Assembly: GCF_026212465.1 (NCBI RefSeq)
Contig: NC_080056.1
Coordinates: 12,748,702-12,812,701, forward strand
DNA: 64,000 nt
Reading direction: 5' to 3'
Source: Amaranthus tricolor
Taxonomy: Eukaryota > Streptophyta > Magnoliopsida > Caryophyllales > Amaranthaceae
Part shown: in pieces, positions 1 to 10,654 of the stretch
Position numbering within the stretch: position 1 is the first letter of the stretch
Layout of the letters: each line of letters starts with the position of its first letter
Notes under the pieces: model-generated
What the model saw: only the letters and a program-made list of their open reading frames with translations
Databases searched by the model: none
Told to the model about the DNA's origin: nothing
Made by a program: the position numbers and the translations under genes

Positions 1-333
1 TCTGATATCATACGAATGATTTTTGAACAAAAGTCGATTGGTAACACTTTTTTCCATATAGAGTGATTCCAACTTTTTCCAAATGTCTTTTGAAGCTTCC
101 TCTTTTACAACTTTTCTTAAAATTTCATTAGAGAGATAAAGTTGTATGGCGAATAGAGCCTTCACATCCATTTCTTCCCATTTTGCCTCATTTGTGCCTT
201 CGGGTTTCTTCTCCTCACCATCTACTGCTTTATGCACTTCATTTTGTAGAAAAATTGCTTTCATTTTGACTTGCCATAAGCCAAAATTCACGCTCCTATC
301 AAACTTCTTAATATCGAGTTTCATTATAGCCAT
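1..333 (-). CDS. Ty1/copia Gag, N-terminal part (runs off the window)
   Basis: The minus strand is open from an ATG at 333 to the window edge, 111 codons with no stop. The product starts MAIMKLDIKKFD and continues with FGLWQVKMKAIF, ALFAIQLYLSNEIL and a TSKDIWKKLESLY-like stretch (here EASKDIWKKLESLYMEK). This is the usual start of the plant copia Gag polypeptide (UBN2-type), which packages the retrotransposon RNA. A tRNA-Met primer-binding site and LTR lie directly upstream (375-387, 390-3425), so this is the 5' end of a real element, not a stray fragment. The rest of the element is outside the window. The uninterrupted frame suggests a fairly young element, although its LTR has since been hit by another transposon. 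Confidence 0.82.
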   Translation of the reverse strand, partial: MAIMKLDIKKFDRSVNFGLWQVKMKAIFLQNEVHKAVDGEEKKPEGTNEAKWEEMDVKALFAIQLYLSNEILRKVVKEEASKDIWKKLESLYMEKSVTNRLLFKNHSYDIR

Positions 334-374
334 GTTGCACCAATATGACCTCTAAATCACGATAATAACGTTTT

Positions 375-387
375 GGCTCTGATACCA
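375..387 (-). other. Primer-binding site of the copia element
   Basis: On the minus strand this reads TGGTATCAGAGCC, complementary to the 3' end of initiator tRNA-Met, the standard primer for plant copia elements. It sits two bases from the LTR end (CA at 390-391) and 42 bases upstream of the Gag ATG, as expected. Confidence 0.88.
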
Positions 388-821
388 ATTGAAAAACCAT
401 ATTCTATTAGAGATCAAACGACATTTCAATCTCTAATATCACCAAGATCGAATGTATGAAGTCTTGTGACAAACAAATTACACTATCAATAGACCTGGGA
501 AAACGGTCGGTCGGTCGGGTTTTGGGTCGGATCAATTTCGGTCGGGTCATTTTTGGGTCGGGTCAGTTTTGGATCGGGTCAGTTTCAGGTCGGATCACTC
601 CGGGTTTCGGGTCGGTTCGGATTGACCCAACGGGTTACCATAAAACATCAGAATATCCAATCGACTAATTCAACATAAAAAAAATCATTAAAATATGTAA
701 AAAAAATCATTAGAGAAATTACATGTACGATTTTCAAAAAATAGTTGGTATGTTAGGTTCATTTAAGTGCAAGAAAAATAGGGGAATTAATACTTATTTT
801 GAAAGACTTGTAAGATACGCG

Positions 822-2276
822 TAGAGCTGTTCAAAACAAACCCGACCCGAAAATCCGACTCGGAATCGAAAATTATCCGACCCGAAAAAATGTAAGTTTT
901 TTAGGTTTACCGAACCGCAATTACCCGAAGCGATACTTCACTCGAACCGTTTAATAACGGAAAAGGCCAAAATCGAACTCGAACTGCAACCGAATTTTAT
1001 AACCGACATATAAACCTTAACCAATGTTACCCGAACTAAACAATGATCGACTCGATTCAAATCCGACCCGAATTATGCACGTAACCGAATGCAACCTGAC
1101 TAAAACTGATTAAGATCGAACTGTTTTTAACCCGAACTGATACAAATCCGAATCGATTATTAATCGAACTGTTTTTAACCCGAACTAATACTAACCCGAA
1201 CCGATTCTTAATCGAACTGTTATACATCCGAATCCAATTTCAGTTTTCTAATTATGATTTTTTGAATATTTGAAAACTAATTTCTAATATTGAAAGATTG
1301 TAAACAAGTTTATATATAAATATTCTAGCAAATCAACTATAAACCAATAAGATTCCACCAATTCTTCAAGCTTTAAGCCCCAAAAATTTACATTCATCAC
1401 TTATACATCCACCAAATTTAAATATATAAATATTAAGTTTTTAACCCCAAAAATTTACATCACTTATACATCTATGTAGCTTTATTGGGTCATTGAGTTC
1501 TGATGCATGCTCGTTCCTTTTATGTATGGCCAACTAATTCAAGAATCAAGATGAATTCTGTTTTTCTCATTGTCCCACATCGCCTAGGTGAAAGAACGCA
1601 ATCCCACTAGTGTGTTATTTATATGGGCCAATTAGAAGTGTTGTATAGATTGATTTGAAGGTATAGTGAGTAAAATCTTATTATCTAGTATCCTTCTATA
1701 TCTGAAAAAGGTTTAAAAAAAAACTTCTTTTAGTTATTTAATTAAATGTATAAGTATTTGAAATTATAAAAGCATTCCACAATAATCTGTAGGATAATGG
1801 ACTTATATTATACATGCCCATTATAATAAGAACTAGAAAGTGCTGATAGATAATTTACTAATTCAGTAATTTTTGTATGAAATATGAGATAGACGATATA
1901 AAAAGTCCAAATACAAAATTTGAATATTTTAATTTAAACATCTTTAAATGATGTAAATAAGATATTAAATAACAAAAGTGGATATTATAAGTAAAAAAAT
2001 AAATGTTTTAAAATATTGGAAATATTTAGTCTAAATTAGAATATTAAATAATCAAAGGGTAAGCATGGCATAATTAGCCAATCGACCCTTTTAAATATGC
2101 CCCAAGGCTGTTTGGTCTTGTTTATAGCTAGTCATTACTAATTACCTCTTCTTCTAAGTCGATGTGGGACAAGCATAAATTACCACTTGTTTGGTCTTGT
2201 TTATAGCTAGTCATTACTAATTACCTCTTCTTCTAAGTCGATGTGGGACAAGCATAAATTGCCTCTTGTTTGGTCT
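822..2276. mobile_element. Nested insertion inside hAT-like copy 1
   Basis: Comparison with 20638-21589 shows where family A sequence stops (GATACGC at about 820) and resumes (TTTTATAATTTAGGG at about 2280). The left end reads TAGAGCTGTTCAAAA, the same terminus as the hAT-like element at 13086-14075, followed by CCCGACCCGAA and many ACCCGAAC/TAATCGAACTG motifs to about 1235. The matching right terminus is missing, so part of the nested element and about 140 bp of its host were lost together. The right part holds AT-rich sequence and the snRNA-type promoter modules described separately. Confidence 0.6.
1572..1625 (+). promoter_or_regulatory. snRNA-type promoter (USE + TATA)
   Basis: GTCCCACATCG at 1572-1582 matches the plant snRNA upstream sequence element (RTCCCACATCG) at every position. 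A TATA-like TATTTATATG begins at 1616, leaving a 33-bp spacer, the spacing known for Pol II-transcribed plant snRNA genes. The predicted start is near 1645-1655. The sequence downstream does not resemble U1, U2, U4 or U5 that I can recognise, so the product, if any, is unknown. Confidence 0.4.
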
Positions 2277-2280
2277 TGTT
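2109..2280 (-). repeat. 79-bp tandem repeat carrying two snRNA-type promoters
   Basis: The unit repeats at 2109-2187 and 2188-2266 with a short third start at 2267. On the minus strand each full unit has GTCCCACATCG (2160-2170; 2239-2249) followed 32-33 bp later by CTATAAAC (2120-2127; 2199-2206). That is again the USE-TATA arrangement of plant snRNA genes. Transcription would run leftward, toward the plus-strand promoter at 1572. Confidence 0.5.
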
Positions 2281-3480
2281 TTATAATTTAGGGTAGCGAC
2301 ATTCGTTTTTTGAAAAGCTCATTCAAACGTGCGAAACGTTCGTATAAATTATATTGATTTGCTTACTGAAATGTAGAAGAATTAAAAACTCATTTGACTG
2401 ATTTAACAAGATACATGTATTCAATTAAGATGATTATAACGTCCTGTTTTTAAAGAAAAATAATTACGATGGCTAAAAAGACGTTAAATACGTGTTTTTT
2501 GAGATCTATTGATGAGTTTTAGTTTTAGGGTTCAAGTGATATACTCAATATGTTGAGATACTTTGAATTCTAAAATTTTATTTGAAATGAATTCTAACAT
2601 TGAAATTACTCTAAAAATTGATATTAAATCTGTCAAAACGGGTCGGTTTTCGGTCGGTTTCCGGTCGGGTCATTTTCGGTCGGGTAATTATCGGGTCGGT
2701 CATGTTTCGGATTAAGTCGCTTTCGGGTCGGTCGGGTTCGGGTTTTGTCGGGTCGGGTCCCGGGTTCATTTTCGGGTCGGATCAAATTTTCCCAGGTCTA
2801 ACTATCAATGATATCGATGTTTGTAGGAGATAACAATGCAATAAAACGACACAAAAATTTAACGAGGTTCACCCAATTAAGGCTACGTCCTCCGGTTTGT
2901 AGTATCTCTTATATTATCAAAGGAGTTCAAAGAACTCTCAAATGTGGAGAATTACAATAGAGAAGAGATTAGGCTAGTGTTTGGCTTGGGGTGCATTTTG
3001 TGGATGTGTTACAATGGCATATAAGACCTCTATTTATATTTTATAGAGGTTTGTACATTAACGAGTAATACATAATTAAGGCTAAGGATTAATGCATAAT
3101 AAACGACTTCAAGGAACATCAAGAGTCAAAAATCGAATCTAATGCTAGATCAAGGCAATGCTTCATAACTTGGATGCCTCGTACAAGAATCTTCACCCTT
3201 TAGTCTTCTCATTAACTATCATTCATCATGCCACAATTCTTATGTTTAAGTCACTCCTTAATTCCTTTATAACTTCATGAATAAATTCTTGCACTTAAAC
3301 ACCATCATCAATCACACATTAAGTTAATACTTAACTCACCCATTTAATCCATTCATAAGATTCCCTCTTTATGCACTCACTAGTGCATAAAATTTGGTGC
3401 ACTCAAGTCACCAAAAACTTCAACATTATAAAGTAACGTTGAATTAGGTAGAAGGTTTTGTATGATTTTGGGATCAAAGG

Positions 3481-3711
3481 TTGGGTGGTGTTTTAAGTTT
3501 TCATCTAATGGGAGCGCCTGAAAATCCTTTGCTCGATCTAATTAACAAGATTAGGTCTTGGGCTTATTTGTGTAAAGCCAATTCTTCATATTTCAATTTT
3601 GATTTGAACATGGCTGAGAGTTATTGTTGTCAGTGTGAGCTAAAGCTTTTCGAGTTATACCAAAAATATAGTTGTTTTGTTGTGGTTTTTTTTTTTTGTC
3701 TTCAAATTTAG
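3481..3711 (+). pseudogene. Fragment of a FAB1-like phosphoinositide kinase N-terminus (FYVE region)
   Basis: The frame from 3508 reads MGAPENPLLDLINKIRSWAY and later SYCCQCELKLFELYQKYSC. Plant FAB1/PIKfyve-type 1-phosphatidylinositol-3-phosphate 5-kinases start with a similar LLDLxxKVRSW segment followed by the first CxxC pair and a YxCxxCG part of the FYVE zinc finger, which targets the kinase to endosomal PI3P. Only the first cysteine pair and the start of the second are present. The frame then runs into a T-rich stretch and stops, and no kinase or chaperonin-like domain follows. I read it as a first-exon remnant copied next to the LTR end at 3425. The match is by motif memory and moderate. 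Confidence 0.4.
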
Positions 3712-5510
3712 TAGTGTTTGAAAATCATGTATATCACATGTAGTATGCTAAACAATTTTTCATCCCGAACTTAATACTTTGAAAGACATTTTCAACAAAT
3801 AGTATAAAAAATAAGCTTTATATTCTACTCTCATAAAATCTAATATAGTTCTCTATCTCCAACTTAATACTTTTCTTTATTGTTGTCTTTCTTGCAAGGT
3901 TTCTACTTCTGATTTTGTTATTCGGAAAGTAGAGTTGATTTTTGTCGCCATCTTTATTTGATCGAACAAAAGGTTGTCATGTACTATGCAATTCTCAATT
4001 TTATTTCTCCTTTTAAAGTTTGGATTTGTTTGTGTTTTGGATACGAAACGTTTTTCCTTCATGACCTCCCCACATTCTACTTATTCACTTAATTTGTTGT
4101 TTGGACCAGAAACTGCTGTCTGCAAGCCCTGTATACTAAAAAGAATCACCAGCACTTTGTTTCATACATTAGTGATGTTGAATAGCCTTGAAGACTTGAA
4201 ATTAGCGGCATATTGGAGCTACAAATCTCGTTTCTATTTTGCCAAAGAACACACAATACAAATTTATGTCAATGTTTTCTTATTACTACTAGACCTAAAA
4301 GCATAGAACTAACTTCACAACACGCTTCGAAGGTGATGTGAAATTTTATTTACTGCAAGTGCACGTGAATATGTAACTGTGGGTCGAATACTAGGAAGCT
4401 AGGATAATGAAATTGTTAATCTGTACTAATTATATTGTTTGGAGAAAAAGATAAATGATGGAACAATCTAAGAATACAATTAAAATTGGTCTAAAAATAT
4501 ATGATAAGGAAATTTAGGGTGTTGGGAATCCCCTAAATTCTTGTGTGATCAAACTTCTATCAGTGTCTATAAAATGTCGGATTACTTATGTGATTAAATA
4601 AGATTTTGTTAATCTCAAACTCTCGCTCTGTTGATTAAGTATTAGATTTAGATCCTATCAATTCAATTCTCACACGCTCATTTTATCGAATGAATTAGTA
4701 AGAATTTAACTAAAATTTACCTTAAAGTAAATTTAATCCTAATCTCACACGCTAATTCTATTAATTAGTCTAACAAAGCATAATTAATTTAGGGTTGTTA
4801 ATTCAATTTAATCACTTTAATACAAACTTTATAGACACCTTCATAGTCAAATCATACTTGAATTACAGGTTTAAACAGTAACCCTAGAAAAAGAAACTAT
4901 TCACTAATCATAGTAAAAACAATAAATAAAAACCCTAGGATGAAACTAAGCATGATAAAAGAATATAATATAACACTTACAAGGCAAAACAATAAATAAA
5001 ATATGAAAGTGCACAATTAAAAATCTAAGAGAGACGGGCTAATAGTTTAGTTTTCAATGCCGCAAACCTTGCATTAATACAATCTTCCTTTCAAAAGTTA
5101 TGACCAAAAGAATGAACATGTATCAAATTTCACCTCAAAAATTTTGCATTATAAACACTCTTCTACTCTTTTGCTCATCTTCATTATAAAACATCTTCAG
5201 CCGAGCTAAAATCCCCTTAGTAAACTCCGTCATCATTAAAACCATAAGAATTATGCTTAAAATAATCAAAATCAACATGAATGACCAAAATGAGTAAATT
5301 AGCATAAATCTTCAAAATAAGCACAAAATTACTAACAACAACCATCATTAAGAAGTATAAAATGATATAAATAAGTGCAAATAATTTTACTTATCAGAAC
5401 AATACCGTAAGCTTCGATGCCACAAATCAAACTCTCTTTGACTAGAAACTTTGGCAGAATGGATAACATCGATTTATGAAATAATAAATTCTTCCTCAAA
5501 GCTCACTAAC
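3712..5510. other. No recognisable gene; AT-rich intergenic DNA
   Basis: Short frames in this stretch (for example 3974-4306 plus) have no recognisable motif and no intron structure. From about 4320 the sequence looks like old, broken repeat DNA, but neither ends nor coding remnants can be assigned. Confidence 0.4.
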
Positions 5511-5511
5511 T

Positions 5512-6850
5512 TTAATCAGTGTCCTTGAAGATTGATCCTATATAGCATATAAAGAATTTAGTGAATTGGAGGGTGCAATCATTATCATCCAACAAGCGAG
5601 AAATGATAGTTAAATAGCCTTCAAATTGTAGAACAAATAAAACATGCTTTAACATACACAAGATATTTTGTGAGATAGACATCTCCCTCCATTTTAGCAT
5701 AAGCATTATGTTTATTAGGAAATCCAACAAGGAAATCTTGTACAAAACGTGCATTTGTAAGCTATGATGTATCCCTTGTAATGTGATAAGAGACACCCGA
5801 ATCAATAAGCCAACTACAAATACGTTTTGTACCTGTCATTTTGTCATTTGCATTTTTTTCAGTATTAATCATGTGTAGCAAAACCTATAATTGTTCTTGG
5901 CTTAGACTAGAAAGAGGCATTCCACCTTCCTTTGTTAGAGCGCATGTCGGTCACCTAACTCATCGTATGGGCACGAGCATTTCCTTTTCTGAGAGCATCA
6001 CCCTTACCAGTAAAGGCTGCAAGTTACTTAATCTATGGCCACCTTCACAATTCTTCGCTTGGTTGCGTTCTTCCCACCATTCAAGATTTCCATGTTTTTG
6101 GAGGCATCTATTAATCTCATGACCTTTTTGTTTACAGTGGGAACTTAAGAGTTTGGATTTGTCCACTTTACCTCGACCCCGATCACTCTATATATGAAAG
6201 GGTTGAACACTTAGGTGAATTATTTTTCCTATGGCAATAGTACGTGAACGTTCTTCTTAAACAAGTGTTTAATAAGCTTGGTTAAGATTGGGTAAAGGTT
6301 ATTGTGAAAAAATATTTTGTCTCACAATACCATAAGCATCTATATCAACACCAAATAAAAAATTAGTGAAATATTTTATCATTTGTATCAAGAGATCATT
6401 TTAGGAAAAAATCACATACACACTTCTTGGAATCACATGTAGGGATAAGTTTTAATTGACTTAAATCATCATAGAACCCCATTAGTTTGTTATAATATTC
6501 TTCAATGGTCATTGTTTTTTCTTATTTACATTCAGTTATGTCTGACATTAATTGTTGGATGTGTAACCCATTTGTAATTCAGAAATGTACCTCTAAATAT
6601 TTCCACAATCGTCTCGCATTAACATGAAATTTAATTGTGGAAGCCAACTTTGGATAAATGTTGTGTAACAACCAAGAGATAATCATCGAGTGCATCGTAT
6701 CCCAATCTCTCAATTGCTTAGCGTCAATAGGTTTATAAATAGCTCCATCGACAAACCCAAATTCACGATGCACTTTTAAGGACAAAGTCATAGCCCTAAC
6801 CTGCGTCATATAGTTGTCACCATTGAGAATTATATAAGTTATCAAGGCTC
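5512..6850 (-). pseudogene. Degenerate Ty1/copia gag-protease region
   Basis: Reading leftward, 6845-6579 encodes a copia Gag start (LNGDNYMTQVRAMTLSL, FGFVDGAI, LWKYLEVHF). About 6170-5960 encodes a zinc knuckle (CKQKGHEINRC) with the following WWEE segment. About 5830-5510 encodes a protease-like WLIDSGVSYHIT core, EGDVYLTK and LLDDNDCTLQFTK, spread over several frames. Gag binds and packages RNA and the aspartic protease matures it. Stops and frameshifts separate the pieces, so nothing functional is made. Integrase and reverse transcriptase are absent. Confidence 0.75.
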
Positions 6851-7069
6851 CAGGCTAATCACCAGAATCCAAATAATAGGGCGAAGAGATAATTCTCTCT
6901 TCGTTTATGTAAAGATGTTAATTATCCAAGCCAACTACGCTGGTGGTGCTTGAGATTATAGTATGTTTAATGAAGGAATTGCAAAGTTTGCATTATGTTA
7001 ATGAAATAATAGAAGGAATTGTGTTTTGGTGGATTTAGTTTAGTATGTTATTGGAGGAAAGATTGAAAA

Positions 7070-7248
7070 GCTCTAATACCAAGTCATAATTTGGAGGAAA
7101 AAGGCATCATTCCTGCTTTGTTATTAATATGTTGTTTATATACATTATAATAAACCTACTTAACTCCTAGAGTCTTGAGGCCCAAGCTATTAATATACTA
7201 CACTCACACAAAATAAGTCGCGACCCAATATAATACATATGTCTAACA
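7070..7248 (-). mobile_element. Primer-binding site and LTR remnant of the 5512-6850 copia element
   Basis: GCTCTAATACCA at 7070-7081 is a one-base-changed complement of the copia tRNA-Met primer site. The following stretch to 7248 ends in TCTAACA, giving a TGTTAGA start on the minus strand. This small LTR of about 165 bp would belong to the degenerate gag-protease copy on its left. Confidence 0.55.
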
Positions 7249-7755
7249 ACGCTTTATCTTTATCAAAGATGTCATAGTTAGTTGTGAATTAATCTATTCA
7301 TCTTTAAAAGAGCTTTTTTGTATTTTATGAATTTTAGGAATCAATATATTTAGGTATCTTTGCTATTCTTAGGTTAGACAACTATTGTCTGAATTAATGA
7401 TTAAGAATAAAATACAAACTAATGGTAATGAATAAATATTATGTCAACTTACAAGCTAATAGTGAATGATGAATAGTATGTCAAAATTTAAGTTAAACAG
7501 GTCATCTTCGATTAAAGTCGTCGAATTTTGATAACTTGGTTACAATTGTTTTGTTTTTTTATTTTTCACAACTATAATTTGCAAAAACAAAACATGGATT
7601 ATTTTTCTCGGATAAAGTCAGATTCAAATTAAGTTGTGTGAATGGGGTATATTTAGGAATAATGGGAATTTAATATTAAATAAAGAGAAAGATTGAATTG
7701 TGTGAATGCTTTTTTTTTTTATATATATAAATCCTTACCCTAAACTCTTTAAGTA
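7249..7755. other. AT-rich DNA without features
   Basis: No coding frame, repeat end or RNA gene is visible between the copia LTR remnant and the MITE starting near 7756. Confidence 0.5.
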
Positions 7756-9122
7756 CTCATTCTGTCCCAATTAATTTACACTTATTTTATTTTGAGTTGT
7801 CTCACTTTAAACTATTTTCTCTTTTTGTAATAGTCCTCACCACTTCCTTTTAATCACTCTATTAAAATCTTCATCTCTTTTGTTGACCTCATTTGATATA
7901 CCTAGGGATGCAAACGGGACGGGGCGGGGCGGGTATTGACGTTACCATCCCCATCCCCATCTGGTAAATTAATCCCCATCCCCATCATCCCCATCCCTGC
8001 GGCGGGTATAATTTTTTTCCCCGTCCCCGCCCCGATGGGTTTGTACCTAATACCATCCCCATCCCCATCCCCATCTGGGTATCCATCCCCGGCTAATACC
8101 CATTTTACCCGCCCCACCACCCGTCAAATCCCCGCTTAATACCCATCTGTGTCACATATTTATTTTCAATTATTTGGGCCTTAAGACCCATAATACATAT
8201 CCAAACTCCAAAGTCTCAAAGAAAAACACATATCCAAAGTCTCAATTCAAACAAACATATATCCGAAGTCCCAAACGAACACATAATCAAAGTTTCAAAC
8301 AAATATACATGTCTAAAATCAGTATACAAACCGTTCTTAATCTCATTTACCTTCTTCTTCTTCATTATAACATCAAAACACTAATAATTTTAACGCAATT
8401 CAATATGAAAAATCATAATACCTCAAAATGTTTTTCAACTGAGTATATACAAATATGGAGTCAAATATGCTACTGTATGTATGGACAAATCAGCTATAAA
8501 TATTAGTGCACATAAATCTAAATAATGTTCATGAAATCAGAATGATGCTACTGAATGCTACACAAATCAGTGTATGTTGTGCATAGAATGGCGCTACTGA
8601 TGTACACAAAATCAAAATGTTTATGGAATCAGAATGCTACTGTATGCTATACGAATTAGTACACCCAAATGGCCAAATCAGTGTATGTTGCGCACAGAAT
8701 GCTACTTATAACACCTAAAACTGGGTTTTGAAACTTTTTTTTAAAAGAAATATAAACCGGGGTTTTTTAAGTTTTTAAAAAATTTGAAAATAATTCAAGG
8801 TTTTCAGAAATTTGAAAAATAATTTAGGGTATTCCAATTCTCAAAATTTGTACATTTCGTGAGGCGGGGCGGGGTGGGACGGGGATGAGGCGGGTAACAC
8901 CTAAAACCCATCCCCATCCCCATCCCCATCCCCGCGGTGGGTATGAATTTTATACCCGTACCCGCCCCATGACCCATCAAACCGGGACCCATCCCCGCCC
9001 CGATGGGGCGGGGATGGGGCGGGTCTCCTATTAGACCCGCCCCGCCTGCATCCCTAGATATACCCACTGCAAATTAGTTTTTACATCTCTTTTAGAGTGC
9101 AAATCTAGTACGAAAGAGGGAG
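7756..9122. mobile_element. Stowaway-like MITE interrupted by a hAT-like element
   Basis: The left end TACTCATTCTGTCCCAATTA and the inverted right end near 9085-9122 (TAGTACGAAAGAGGGAGGAT) form imperfect terminal inverted repeats of the common CTCCxTCxGTCCC type. Once the insertion at 7903-9056 is removed, the MITE is about 210 bp, a normal size. Confidence 0.45.
7903..9056. mobile_element. hAT-like non-autonomous element, family C (CCCCAT-rich)
   Basis: The ends TAGGGATGCA / TGCATCCCTA are inverted, fit the hAT consensus, and are flanked by a perfect 8-bp duplication GATATACC (7895-7902 and 9057-9064). Both subterminal zones are GC-rich arrays of ATCCCC and GGGGCGGG (7915-8135 and 8860-9050) in an otherwise AT-rich region. 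The proline- and glycine-rich frames they create are by-products of the repeats. No transposase is present. Confidence 0.82.
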
Positions 9123-9193
9123 GATGATATGTGTCCTCTTTTTCCAACTTTATTAATGGACAATGTGAATAGAGACATTAACTATACGACGAG

Positions 9194-9766
9194 TAGGGGT
9201 GAAAGTTTGGTTTTTTCATAAAACCAAATTTATTTCGGTTTTTGATTTTTCAATCCAATTCAAACCAAATTGGGTCGCATCCAAATCGAACTAAACCAAA
9301 TTAATTTGGTTTAGACTTTTTCAGTCCATTCAAACCAAATTTTCAACTAAAAATAAATCTAAACTGCAAATCGAATTAGATTACCAAAATTGTAAAGCAA
9401 AAATATTTAAAATCATATTTTACCAAAAATAAGATTGACAAAATGAAAATTTAAATTACTGAATTAAGGTTTATTATTGTTATAAGAATGCTTATATCAA
9501 TTTTTTAGTATCGCCAATTAAAATCTTTATTTGCACTTCAAATTGCACAAGATTTACTCAACAAGTAGTTTAGCTTAATGTAGAAAATGGCTTCTATTTT
9601 AATTCAATTCAGCATTTTGGTTTTTGGTTTTTTGTATGCTAAAACCTAATTCAAACCAAAAAAATTTCAATTTTGGAAATTTCAATTCAAAACCAAACCA
9701 ACTTATAAAAAGTCCAAACCATATTTTTTATTTTGTCTGCAGTCATCCGAATAACTTTCGCTCCTC
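9194..9766. mobile_element. hAT-like non-autonomous element, family D (AAACCAAA-rich)
   Basis: The termini TAGGGGTGAAAGT and ACTTTCGCTCCTC are imperfect inverted repeats. The flanks ACGACGAG (9186-9193) and ATGACGAG (9767-9774) match at 7 of 8 positions. The subterminal zones carry TTCAAACCAAATT-type repeats in both orientations. Non-coding. Confidence 0.65.
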
Positions 9767-9939
9767 ATGACGAGTTTGATTATTTAGTTAAAAATTAGAA
9801 TGTATAAATACAATGTAAAAAATTAGAAAAGTAAGACCATGTTTAGTTTACCTTAGAAAAATAAGTAATCAATTTTAACCAGATGAATAAGATAAAGAAA
9901 GTATAGTAAAAAAATAAATAAAGTGAGACCATTAATAAA

Positions 9940-10416
9940 AAGGAAAGACTTAAAATAAATGAACTTTATATATTAATTGTAGTTCGTGAATAAGACAAAT
10001 AATAATAAGTTGAGGGCAAAAAAGTGAGTGGATGAAATTAAAATAGAGAATAAATTTGTGAATAAAGTCAAAAATGAATTGTGGAGACCATTATCAAAAG
10101 AAAAAAGCGTCCAAAGTAAGTGAGAAAACCTAAAATAGAAATTTGATGGAAACTAAATAGAGCATTATGTTATGCTAACTTGTACTTTCAAATGATTGCA
10201 GTATTGTTTTCGAGGATGCTCTTTGCCCCATTTAATTTGCCCTTAATCTTTTTTTTTTGTTTCGCTTACTTTGCACCATTTGCTCTTTTGGGTAATGGCC
10301 TTCACCATTCTTTTTGAACCTTATCTAAAAATTCATTTAAACTTTCAATCTCATTCACTTATCTCTTGACCTCATTTGTTATACCAACTCAAACTCAAAT
10401 GAGACGGAAGGAGTAA
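9940..10416. mobile_element. Two MITE remnants
   Basis: 9950-10160 resembles the interior of the MITE at 28448-28683 (shared segments such as GAATAAATTTGTG and ATTGTGGACCAT). 10215-10414 begins CTCTTTGCCCCATTTAATTT and ends in GAGACGGAAGGAGTA, imperfect inverted ends of the same Stowaway-like type. Confidence 0.45.
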
Positions 10417-10654
10417 TAGATGATTTTCTCAATCAAAAGAATTGTAAAAACACATTATCTTTTCAAAAAATTTCAAGCTTTTGTTTTTACCAAGTACCAA
10501 GTGTATAAAGATGGTTGCAATGTGCAAGGTGGAGTAGATGGATTTCTCATTCACTCTTTATTTTGGTTCACTCAAGTTGATCTCTCTCTCAAACCTCCAA
10601 AAATGTCTAGCTCCTCAAGTAGCTCACTCTTGTTATTTTACATAAAAATCATAT

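Larger units (their letters stand above)
490..2800. mobile_element. hAT-like non-autonomous element, family A, copy 1
   Basis: The ends are inverted repeats (TAGACCTGGGAAAA / TTTTCCCAGGTCTA) flanked by a perfect 8-bp direct repeat ACTATCAA (482-489 and 2801-2808), the target-site length of hAT transposons. Both subterminal regions are rich in GGGTCGGGTC/CGGTCGGG-type repeats (490-625, 2635-2790). There is no transposase. A second copy of the same family lies at 20638-21589 (952 bp). This copy is longer because 822 to about 2276 is a nested insertion that replaced roughly 140 bp of the original element. Confidence 0.8.
390..3425 (-). mobile_element. 5' LTR of the copia element, split by a nested insertion
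   Basis: The LTR runs on the minus strand from TGTTGAAG at 3425 to CA at 390. Removing the insertion at 490-2800 and one copy of its 8-bp target duplication leaves an LTR of about 717 bp. The right-hand piece (2809-3425) has a typical copia LTR section with AACGAGGTTCACCC at about 2860 and a TATATTT region near 3030. The second LTR lies outside the window, so its age cannot be judged. Confidence 0.75.

Noticed and set aside
1640..2100. A known U-snRNA gene behind the USE/TATA modules
   Set aside because: I looked for U1, U2, U4 and U5 start sequences and Sm-site-like AATTTTTGG contexts. No convincing match was seen.
7902..9067. Pro/Gly-rich open frames on both strands
   Set aside because: They are translations of ATCCCC and GGGGCGGG repeats within a hAT-like element with a perfect 8-bp duplication.
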